From the NCBI GenBank assembly GCA_917880885.1, contig OU862919.1, forward strand, positions 49,513,058 to 49,577,057: a stretch of DNA of 64,000 nucleotides, given 5' to 3'. The stretch comes from Limnephilus marmoratus. Its lineage: Eukaryota > Arthropoda > Insecta > Trichoptera > Limnephilidae. Positions 24,501-36,500 of this stretch are shown here, one piece after another. Below the pieces are notes generated by a model, which worked only from the letters and a program-made list of their open reading frames with translations, did no database searches and had not been told where the DNA came from. Position numbers and translations under genes: made by a program. How positions within the stretch are numbered: position 1 is the first letter of the stretch; each line of letters begins with the position of its first letter.

Positions 24501-27500
24501 GAGGGTCACTGTAGAGCGTGTGCCCGAGTACCTCCACAGGGTCGGACACTCCCAGGGTATTCGCTGCCCACACGCGGAACAGGTAGCTGCTGTTGGGCTC
24601 CAGGTGGTACACATCTATTTGCCTCTGGAAGTGGGAAAAATACAGTATGACCAATTATGAAAAAAAAAACAAATATTGAAGAACTTTTGTTTTTGCTCTG
24701 CCATATAGAGACGATTGACTCCAGATACTAATATCTACAGCCTGTATGTTTGACGAATATCTACAGCTCATATGTTGAACTAATATCTACGAACTTCAGA
24801 GTGTTGACTAATATCTACAGAGCGTAGGTTGAACTAATATCTACAGAGCGTAGGTTGGACTAATCAGCTAAATGTGTCCAATAGTCCGATACTAGGGATT
24901 TTTACATACATACTTACATAAATTAAGTTTTTTAAACTGCATACGCAATATTATGTTATTCCAATATGCTATACATAATTGCAAATCCAACCTCTGACAG
25001 TACTGTAGATATTCGTCAACACTTTGGTTCTCATAGATATTAATCAACAGTTTGAGCTGTAGATATTCGTCAACACTTTGATTCCCATAGATATTAGTTC
25101 GATTTTTTCAGTTTTTGGAATTCCTGTAGATATTAGTAGACGCCTCCGAGACGATTTTGTGGTACATATAATGTTTTTATTTTTTTATTTAATTTTACCA
25201 GGCCCACATAGTCAGATTCTAAATCATTATTTTTTAATAAACAAAAATGAAAAATTAAGTGATTCCTGAGCATATTTGGAGAAAAAAATGTAAATGTCAT
25301 TTGGCTGTCTGATTTTTTTTTCTTTTAAAAACATTAAAAATATTTTTTCATCACACGACGCAACTGACTAGTTAAAATAGTAAGCGCGTTTATAGCCTTG
25401 TTGCGTCTCGTTCTACCAGCAAACTACCACATGAAAAAGCTAGTATCACTCAAACACATCACAACGGGATATATCCCATAGTGAAGGGAACAGTAGCGAC
25501 ATGTACTTAAAAAACATAGATTAGTTAATAGAAAAAAAATATCATCGGACACCAAAATGTCAACTACATTTTTTACTCCAAATATGCTCAAGAATCGCTG
25601 GTTAAAATTCTCGAGTACGTCCTGTTACACCCTCTATAATAATAATAATAATTAATAATTTATAAACCTCCTGAACAAAATCCATATTTTCCTGTTCGGT
25701 TATATCGCAAATTACTCGAAAACTGACAGGTCATGAGGCGCAACCATAACAACCTGACGAATAGCATGGTGAGTTGGTAGTGACTGGTTGCGTCGCCGTT
25801 GACAACTGGTCTTTGAGAAGTTGCCTTTGTGCGGAGCGCCATTGAAATTCGCAAGTCGCTATCCACAGAATAGCGATGTGAGTTGCTGGCTGGTTTTTTT
25901 TACAGTTACCCCGTGAGTGGATGAACTAATTGATTCCCACGATACATTTGTGAATGAATCTTCTCAATACGATTCGAAATTCTGTGAAACAACTGGCTCT
26001 TAAAACAATAATTGAACTTCCCATCAACTGCTCAAAAAAAATTTTTTTTTTTTTTTATTAGTAATAGAAGGTACATAAATTACAAATAAATTTTATACAG
26101 TAATTAATTACATAGTAGAATATTTGATGTACCCCCATAATTAAGCAAGGCTTGTGTGTATGGGGGGGGTGTTATTGTATTGCTTTTTTAATATCATTCA
26201 GTTTAAGTTTTCAGTATAATTTTTTAGGTGAGTTTTAAAACTTTTTATATTGGTATTCATGTTTCTAATTTTTTCTGGTAATGAATTAAAAAATTTTGCT
26301 CCGAGATATTTATGACTCAATTGTCCAATTTTTTTTTTACATTTTGGAGTGGGAAGTATTGATGTTTGTCTAAGACTTCTGTTATTTTTAAAGGGTGCAA
26401 CTTGATTTTTAATATTATCTTTATAAATTTGTAATGTTGCATGATAAAAGTATAACGCACTTAATTTTCTGACCTTAAATTGTTTGAATAAAAGTTCTGA
26501 CGAATATGAGTAGGGTTTTTTTAAAATTGTTTTTATTATTAGTTTTTGTGATATGTAAATTGTTTGTGTTTGATTTTTATATGTACCGCCCCATCCTATA
26601 ATGCCGTATTGTATAATTGATTGACAGAAAGCGAAGTATGTGGTTCTAAGTAGCTTTTCGTTTAAAATATCTCTTAAACATCTAAATATATATGTTAGTT
26701 TCCTTATTCTGTTGTTCAGAATATTTATGTGTGGAGACCATTTTAAACGCTGGTCTATTGTTATGCCCAGGTACTTAATATCAGTTTTGCTTTCTATTTT
26801 TGAACATGATATATTACATTTGTGGTTTTCTGTATTTGTCACAGAGTGGATTATTAAGTTTATTTCTTTAGGTGTTTCTTGTTTTTTAATGAAAAATGGT
26901 AAATAATAGGTTTTTTTAGAATTTAAAGTCAACAGGTTTTTATCAAACCACAATTTTAGTGCATTGATATCTGTATTTGCCATTTTGTTTAATTCAGACC
27001 AGGTGTTTGCTTTTAGTAATAGGACTGTGTCGTCAGCGTAGGAGACAATGTCTCCATATTTAGAAATATTGAATATATCATTAACATATATAATAAATAA
27101 CAATGGTCCCAAAACTGTACCTTGGGGTATTGAAAAATCGCTATATTTTGAATCGCTGACTTGATTTAGTAATTTTACTTGTTGTGGTCTTTCATGTAAA
27201 TAACTAGCTATCCATGCTAAGACTTTCCCATTATTCCTATAGATTTTAATTTATTTATTAATTTTTTATGTGATATGCTGTCGAAAGCTTTTTTCAAGTC
27301 TATAAATATTCCGATACATTTTTTATCGGAATCTAGGGCCGTATATAAATAGTTGGTTATTTTTGCTATCGCGTCGTGAGTACTTGTATTTTTTTTGAAG
27401 CCGTAAAAAATAAATAATATTTTTTTCTTTCATCCTAGGGAATCAACATTTTCTCCATCTTAAACAAAAGTTTCCACGTTTTAAGATTTTCACGGCCAAA

Positions 27501-30500
27501 AGCATTTTCGTTATATGTTTTTGAGGTGTTATGCCGTGTTGTGCTACCTCCCTTCTTTAGAAAGAGCAGAAGAAAGGCTAAAGAAGGAGGTAGCGCAACA
27601 CGGCATAACACCCCAAAAACAAATATGTAACAAAAAAAAATTTCCACGTACAAATTCAAACGAATCATTCATTCAAACTACTTCACACTACATATCTTAG
27701 TAGATTTCAGTCCATGTTAAGATAGTCCTATAATAGATGTCTTACAGCATTGGGGCTGATCCGGTTGGGCGAGATGGGGCGCCAGGGCTCCAGCACGTCC
27801 CCGGGCAGCAGCAGTGTGGAGCGGTACTCGGCCGTGAAGTATTGCAGCGGCACGCCCCCGTCACCCCCCACATCCCACAGCACCAGGCCCAGGATAGTGG
27901 ACAGGTGTACCGTCACATTCACGAGGGGGGGCGGCCGAGCTAAACAAGGAAAAATAATATAATTTTTGATTATTATTTTTAATTGTAAAACTAACGTTTT
28001 TAAGACAAGATTTTTTATGCATAGCACAAAGGGTAACAATTATTATAAGCAATAATTATCAGCCTGAAACACTCATCCACATTGAAAAATCTTCCGAGAA
28101 AAGATACATGACGCCAACGGGACTTGAACCCGTGTCCTCTCGATTGCCGGTCGATTGCTCTTGACCACTGAGCTATGGCGGCTTATCTCGTACCCGCCAA
28201 ATGATTCAATATATGCTAGTGTTTCATTCAACAATTACTGCTTATTATATTTTTTCCACCTGAAAACAACCAACTTTATTTTTGCGAGAGAAACATTGTA
28301 AGTGTTAAGTCCCTCGCTAGGTGGCGTCGAGACAAATTATGTCTTCATTTATTGGGGAAATACTTAAACTTGAAACACTAGCATATATTGAATCATTTGG
28401 CGGGTACGAGATAAGCCGCCATAGCTCAGTGGTCAAGAGCAATCGACCGGCAATCGAGAGGACACGGGTTCAAGTCCCGTTGGCGTCATGTATCTTTTCT
28501 CGGAAGATTTTTCAATGTGGATGAGTGTTTCAGGCTGATAATTATTGCTTATAATAATAATTTTTGAAATATAAAAATTTTTAATGCAAAAGATATGAAT
28601 CCATCTCTCCATCCATCCCACTGCAGTGCAAGGTGATGTTCCGAAGAGCCCTGTTAGAGATCAAAAAGTCACCCTCAACAGTCTTTCCTCCTCCTCTCCG
28701 ATCTGGCTCACCACGCAGTACACATAGGCACGCGCAACTGCCGCCAAGACCCGAACAAACCTTGAACGCCCATGCTAAGTCACCAAACATAGCGAACAAC
28801 TTGGGGTGACCTATGGCAGAGATGCCAGTAATCCAATGTCACCCGACGCCTGTGCTTTAAGGATTGCAATCCGTTTGTTAAGAGAGAAGAATCTATCAAA
28901 CGGACCGCCCATTTCTGTCTGCACAGCATCGAAGGTTTTTTCAGGTATTTTGTTATGGTATCAGTTTCTGACAAGCTAACTTAACTCTGGCTTCGATGGA
29001 GCTCCCGTACCTAAGCTGGTCACTTAGAGTTACACCAAGCATATCGAATAGAATAATAATTAATAATAATTTAATAGAATAATAATTTTTATCCCTATGC
29101 CATCAGCAGTAATCATAAAAATGAAACAATACACAGATGATTATAAAAGGCATTCAGACAAACTTTATGCTTCTCACAATCATTAACCATATGCAAAATG
29201 AATCCCAGACAAGAACAATGGAGAATAATGTATGCAGTGAAATTGATTAATAATGCAGGCTCATTTTACCCAGTCAAAGTAGACCCAAAGCACAAAGGAG
29301 ACCCTGTGACTTGTCTGTTGGAGTAAGGGAAATAGTGCAAAGGGTCAATAGTCTCTGTTACATTGGACTAACCAGTGATAAAGAAAGAGCTAGATGAACT
29401 ACCCACAGTTAAGCCAACAAAAAGTATTGCATCCATTTTTGGTTTTTGTTTACGCACTGGAGCATTCCGCTATATATAATCGATTCAGGGCCTTCAGTGC
29501 TCGGGAATTTTTCTGCCGGTTTGGAAATTTCAGTTGATTAGTCAGACATCTCAAAATACGCAATATTCGAATGCTCACTGTCTGTGTTTTACATATTAAA
29601 TATGCTATTAAATAACACCGGGAAGCAGAACGGTCCGGTACATTAATATGACATTTGAAATTCTCCTCATTTTTTTTACAATAGCTCCACACAGGAGGCC
29701 CTGAGGAAAATAATTCCCCCCAGGGCCTGTGTCATCTTTGGGGATGCTGTGTGGAAGTTCTTTTTAGGAGAGGAAGTTCTGGGAAGGAAAAGGGTATGAG
29801 GGGTGGGTAGGAATCTGGGGGAGTGACGGTCGTACGAATCCATCCCTCCCACTGCGGTGCGAGGCGATGTTCCGAGAGAGTACGACTGGAGACGTCAAAA
29901 GGATTACCTCAACCAATCTCTCCCGATCCGGCCTGCCATGCAGCTGGTGGACAGACCTCCGCCGCCGCCAAGACCCGGACAAACCTCACCCCATGAACCC
30001 GGGCGCTCCTACTAAGTCACCAAACGTAGCGAACCACTTGCGGTTACCTACGGCAGAGGTGTTGGTTAATAAATGGTTCCCGGGGCGGCAGTACCCATAC
30101 CCACCTCCCAAATCGAAAATTCCGCCTCTGGCGATCAACTATACGCTCGATTTCAACCTTGAGTGCTCGGGAATTTTTGAGGCTTCGGTTTGGAAATTTC
30201 CCGCCCTCTTTCATAAAATCGTACCTCCAAATTTTAATACCTATCGTCCAGTTGATTAGTCAGACATCTCAAAATATGCAATTTTCGAATGATCACCATA
30301 AATCAAATTTTATTTACACGTGTCTATGTTTAACACATTAGATATGCTATTAAATAGCACCAGGAACATTAATATGACATTTTGAAATGTTATACCAGGA
30401 ACCCATAAAACATCATTTTTTTATTATTTTTCTACAGGTGCTTGTTTATATAGTGCATTTTTATGCCTTATAATTGACTTAGTAGTGTTTGAGTAACTAG

Positions 30501-33500
30501 CTGATACCCGGCATGGGTCGCAATGCCATTCAAAGAAATAAATTGATTCCCCCTGCATGTCCTTTCCCGTGCCTCCCCGTTCACCTCCCGAGACCTCTTC
30601 CCCTCTCGCGTTCCTCTTCCACCTTCCCCGCCTTCCCCCTCCCTCGTCGCCCCTCCTCCCTCGTTCCCCCCCCTTCCTGCCTTTCCTCCCTGCTGCTAAA
30701 ATATATGAAATATACACATTTTCATTTATACAAATTTCATAACGCCAGAGCTTACCGTTATACTATACAGGGTGTTAAGGGACGTACTTGACTTACTTTA
30801 ACCAGTGATTACTGACATTATTTGGAGTAAAAAATGTAAATGAAATTTTGGTCTCCGGTGACATTTTTGATGTTTTTTTTTTTTTTCTACAAAAACATTA
30901 AAAAAATGGTAGTTGTTGAACAGTTGGAGGCGGGGTAAGGGGTTCGTCGGACACCCGGCTGAGTGACCAGTGACGACATGTGGACGAATTTTTTTTTGGT
31001 TTGATTTTAAAGAAAAAATTTTTGAAAAAAAAAAAAAAGTCGTCGAAAAAAGTCACCGGAGACCAAAATTTCATTTACATTTTTTACTCCAAATAATGTC
31101 AGGAGTCACTGGTTAAAGTAAGTCAAGTATGTCCCTTAACACCCTGTATAGCCTATAACCTACGCAGGCATGCGCACAACATATCACCAAAGTTTCATCA
31201 CAATCAGATGAACAGATGGTATGGCAGCGCATAAAATACGAACAAACAAACAAACAAATATTGATTTTTATTCATAAAAAGATCTGAGTATTGTACCCGA
31301 TGATAGAGGGTACACTTTTACATACTATAACTGAATACTCAATGCAAATTTCGATGTTTCAGAGATGTCTGACTAATCAACTGAACGATTGATATGGTGA
31401 TATAAACTTCTTATAGTGTTAAGATAGCCATTGAATGCAGCTGTATTCAATTGTTAATCCCATATTTTTAGGATTCATAAAAAAAAAAATTTTAAAAATG
31501 TTAAATTTATAAATGCATAAATTCTGTATATTATTTACTTTAAAATTGACAAAGTGCCTATTTGGAGAATATTAAATATTATGAGTTCTACATGTTGCGA
31601 ACAGTCTATTTGATAATCACAGATATACATTTAAATTCTAACTTGCACTTTTTAATATTTAAACAAATGATCAAATGATTTGCAAGAAAAAATATTTTAA
31701 TAAAATTGGTTTGTGAAAAGTCAATAACAAATAATTTAGAAGAGATGCGTTTATATCTCTGGTTAAAAAGTGAAAATACTAAGTTATCTTTGTGATAATC
31801 GAAGTATAAAACGCACGGGAACTTTTGAAATAATTCTAATAAATGTTTTAAAATATTTCTTCAAATGTGGCCAAAAACGCTCCAGTGGTGTAGTGGATTT
31901 GGGTACAAATGAATAGTAATACAATTGTCTTTTAACAAAAACAATTATTCGCACCTAATACTTTAAAAAAAATTAAGTATATAAAAAAATATTACGGTGT
32001 CATCTTATTTTTTCAAAAATAGAATTCAGAGCTTAAAGAAATTACATACATTGTGACCTGAAAATACTTGCTGCGTCGATCTAGAAACTACTGAAAAACA
32101 TTTGCAAATTTCATGATGCCAGAACTCAGCATTCAAGAGTATTTACTACTGCAACACTCAGATTTTCTGCTTTGTAGAAGAGAAAATAATGAATTATCAG
32201 TTGCCTAAAATTTTTATGCCCAATATGGTTGTTTTCTTTTTTGTGTTACCTTTTCTCCCTGATTTGTACATCGGTTTGATTGTGACGTGTTACATCACAG
32301 ACGCACTTATAAAATCAACCTAGTGAATTGATGTACTTAAACACATCACACAATGGTGTGTTTATAACAACCAGTTGACGTCAGAAGCGCAGTTGGCAAC
32401 AATCCAATCTCCCTGACCTGGCAGCCAGTTGAAAGAGATGGTAGGTGTGATTACCACTGAAGTGAATAATCATTATTATTTGGCCAGTTTGTTGCAAATT
32501 ATTTGATTACGTTGTGATCAACAACCAATAATGCACCGGGTAATCAGAAATCCAGATAAATTCTTCGGATTCTCGTTTACTCCTGTTAAGAACATGATGT
32601 GAGCTATGCATGACTGACTTAATATCGTTGTACAATAATTGTATTGTACACACAATGGTCAGTCTAATGATCCAGCATTAACCTGTCGAACGTGGGATGG
32701 TATTTCGAAAACCGGCTGAAAATTACCTTGACGATTTCTGGTCAAATATCGATTTAAAAACAAAGTGATTGTTTTTTGTTTACCAGATAATATATCTTAT
32801 TATTCATGTATATTACATGATAATATCGTAAGAAGATTTTCCAGAAAATCTAACTAAAAAAAAGGTTAAAAAATATATTCATTCGAATATGAACTGATTT
32901 TATTATTTCTACACAAACCTGAATACATACCCAACATGAAAAAACACAATTCAAATGAGTTTTCAAAGAAATAATGACCTTTATACTTATTTGAAAATGC
33001 ATAATATCGATATCTCCGCTATTGACAGCTGCCAAAAGCCACCCGGAAGTTTCATAGAAAATTCTTTTAAAATAATTCAGAGTAGCTACAATAATTAAAT
33101 AGAACATAGGTCCCAGATTGATTTTAGCGCAAGCGATTCTGACCTTGTCCTTCATATAGTTTTTTTTATACATAAGGGTTAAAATCGCGTTTAAAAAAAA
33201 AAACAATTTTATTTGTGCCCGCCGGGGAGAGAGGTTAATAAGCATCAATATACGAAGGGTAGAAGAGTGAAGAATTCCTGGCTGAACACTGCTATTCTTT
33301 GCATCCTAAAATAGAATTTTAAGATTGAGAAAGTTGGTACAGTACAACAATAAATATGTAGATCTAACGGCCGTTATTCCCAACTTTTCGAACAATCAAT
33401 CTGAGTACATTAAATAAATAAATAATCATGCATACTTGCAGGAATTCGTGTTTAAAACGATCTAAACTAAAATATGCGACAGTAAATATGTAAAAAAAAT

Positions 33501-36500
33501 CATTGAAATCTGACAGAAGATCACGTCCGTTATTTCGGTAACGATCCCACAAAATATAGAGAATAATTCTTCTGGTTTTCTTTTAAATCTGGATTTTTAC
33601 TTTACAGAAACTCTAAAACTGAATCAAAATATGATTAAAAACTTGTTAAACATGCACCTTTCGGCAACCATCATTGTATGTAAGAGCAATCGTTGGAAGT
33701 CTTCATCATTTTCGTCGCACAATTGTGCAAATAAACGGGTATTCAATGCATTGCTACTTATTTTGTTAACTGCTTTAATCACAATTGATTTTTTTGTTCC
33801 CTTCTTTTTTTTTGAGTAGTATATTGATAGGTAAAGCCAAGCCAACATTTTTTTCTTTACTATCGAAACCAGATAAATTTTCGTGGACCCCCAAATACAA
33901 CTTGTGAACCCCCATTTTTTTATCACGCCAACGTAGACCTCCGTCAAGTCTCCCGTCGACCCCTGAGGGTCCACCTGGACCACTTTGGGAATCACTGATT
34001 TAGATCATACATTACTATAGTTGTCTATGGGCTCTTCGGGTCACATGGTCGCATTGCCAAGTTGTGCCGAAGGAAATCTATGACCGCGATAAGAAAATAC
34101 TGTTTACATCAAACGTACATTAGACTTCACAACAAAATATAATTTTATGCTAGTTCTTGTTTTATGGTGATATTACACGGTTCATTTCTGCATTTCAATT
34201 TGGATGAAGCAACCAAATTGAATCATGTAAATATAAAAGTGAATGATTCAATGAATGGTTCAATCGCATTGAAAATATTGAGCTTGCTCTATATTTTCAG
34301 TTTCAACATTGCAAAGTCGCATTATCAACATAGTCAAAATGGTTTATAAATGGAAAGAGGAGCATAATATGCCTCTATTTTTGGATTATTTCAAGAAGTA
34401 CCCCAACCTGTGGAATATTAAAGCGTTGGATTATAAAAACCGAGATGTATCCACAAATGCAATAAAAGCATCAATTCAAGATTTGAAAATCCAGTGATCC
34501 AAAACAATCACCAGTAGCAAGGTGTTTGAAGACAATATGAAATTTTATTCTTGAGGGTAAAGCATTTCTCATCACAGTATTTTCTTTCTGGATTAATGGA
34601 GTAACCTGTTTTAAACGTTCTTCAAATTTTGCTTCATTCATTTGAAGATGATTGATGTAATCTGGATCCTCTTCATGGACGCACCCACCAACGTCATCGA
34701 TTTCTGCACTTAACTCTTTGATTAAATGATCACAAATTAACATTTTCCCATCTTTAATAGATTCTCCCATCTTAACAAACGAATTACAATCTTGAGAGCA
34801 CAGGCGTCGGGTGGGAATGCTATCCTTGTTCTGCCGGTATTTCAATGGAAGATGCTCCAAGGAACTAGCGTCATTGATCCCCTCTGCACCGGTGCATAGT
34901 CGGAAAACATGCCAAACGCGCGTCCAACACATATACACGGTTGACATTTATCACATTAAAACGGGTTGCTTCTTCGACTCGTTCTTGAGTTCAACAGCTC
35001 GGCTGTGGAACGATTTGCCGACTTCTGTGTTTTCTCCTTCCTACATCTTGGGTCTCTTCAAGACCAATGTTCATTCCTTCCTCACCTCAAAAACATCTTC
35101 CACACAGCATCGCAGATGACATAGGCCCTGAGGGAAATTAATTTCCCCACAACTTGATTCGAAGACATCCTCAGCAATGTGAATTGAATAGTTCACTTCT
35201 TCAGGATACAGCATTCCCTTTCACTACAGCGCCATTCAACCAAAGTGAATCGATTTGGTTGAATCGGTTCACGACGAGTTCATCAAAAACGAATTCATCA
35301 AAAATCAATTCATCAAAAGCAAATTCATCGAAAACGAGTTCATCGAAAACCAATTCATCGAAAACCAATTCATCGAAAACCAATTCATCGAAAATCAATT
35401 CATCGAAAACCAATTCATCGAAAACCAATTCATCGAATGAGCAATTCATCGAATCGCCAATTCATCGAAAAAATATATTTTGTTGATATTTGAGAGAAAT
35501 GCCGAGCGGACCGAGAAGTTAAAAAAGCATTGGTCAACATAAACTAACCTAACCTAACTTAACCTATTTAACCAATTTTTAAATATTTTTTTATCATCAC
35601 TCTTAATGACCTTTCTGAGTTGTTTATGAGTTGGTTTCATTATGAGTTGTCTGGTCACCGTTCCTTAGATATCCCTTTTTTGCAGTATCAGACAGTCGGA
35701 AATCGAAGAGATAACCTATAAATTTTACATTGTCACTACGAAACTGACAGTTGCTAAACACATCTAACCCAGTTAAACAGACCTTTTTAGGTATTTATTT
35801 TTGACAGCTCTAATATCTACAAAAAAAATGTTTTTCGACGAATTGATTTTCAATGAACTCGTTTTCGCTGAATTTGTTTTCGATGAATTGTTCATTCGAT
35901 GAATTGGTTTTCGATGAATTGATTTTCGATGAATTGATTTTCGATGAACTCGTTTTCGCTGAATTTGTTTTCGCTGAATTTGCTTTCGATGAATTGATTT
36001 TCGATGAACTCGTTTTCGATGAATTTGCTTTCGAATCATTGATTTTCGATGAACTCGTTTTCGATGAATTTGCTTTCGATGAATTGATTTTAGATGAACT
36101 CGTTTTCGATGAATTTGCTTTCGATGAATTGATTTTAGATGAACTCGTTTTCGATGAATTTGCTTTCGAATCATTGATTTTCGATGAACTCGTTTTCGAT
36201 GAATTTGCTTTCGATGAATTGATTTTCGATGAACTCGTTTTCGATGAATTTGCTTTCGATGAATTGATTTTAGATGAACTCGTTTTCGATGAATTTGCTT
36301 TCGAATCATTGATTTTCGATGAACTCGTTTTCGATGAATTTGCTTTCGATGAATTGATTTTCGATGAACTCGTTTTCGATGAATTTGCTTTCGATGAATT
36401 GATTTTCGATGAACTCGTTTTCGATGAATTTGCTTTCGATGAATTGATTTTAGATGAACTCGTTTTCGATGAATTTGCTTTCGAATCATTGATTTTCGAT

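Larger units (their letters stand above)
28038..28555. repeat. Palindrome with a tRNA-like sequence in each arm
   Basis: The arms 28038-28225 and 28371-28555 are near-perfect inverted copies around a ~145-bp spacer. Each holds a 73-nt tRNA-like sequence and the same SINE-like tail and flank, so the duplication covered more than the tRNA-like part. Confidence 0.8.
34163..34700. mobile_element. Harbinger-type remnant with MADF and transposase N-termini
   Basis: The plus strand carries a MADF-like start and the minus strand a Harbinger transposase start, meeting tail to tail with the rest deleted. Confidence 0.55.

Noticed and set aside
28110..28487. Two functional nuclear tRNA-Ala genes
   Set aside because: C at position 33, an acceptor mismatch, SINE-like tail and duplication with flanks all favour SINE-derived copies.
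32850..33995. Minus ORFs of 123-132 codons in the 31.4-34.0 kb stretch
   Set aside because: Lys/Ile/Phe/Asn composition expected from AT-rich DNA, no motif, and the second runs into a hAT terminus.
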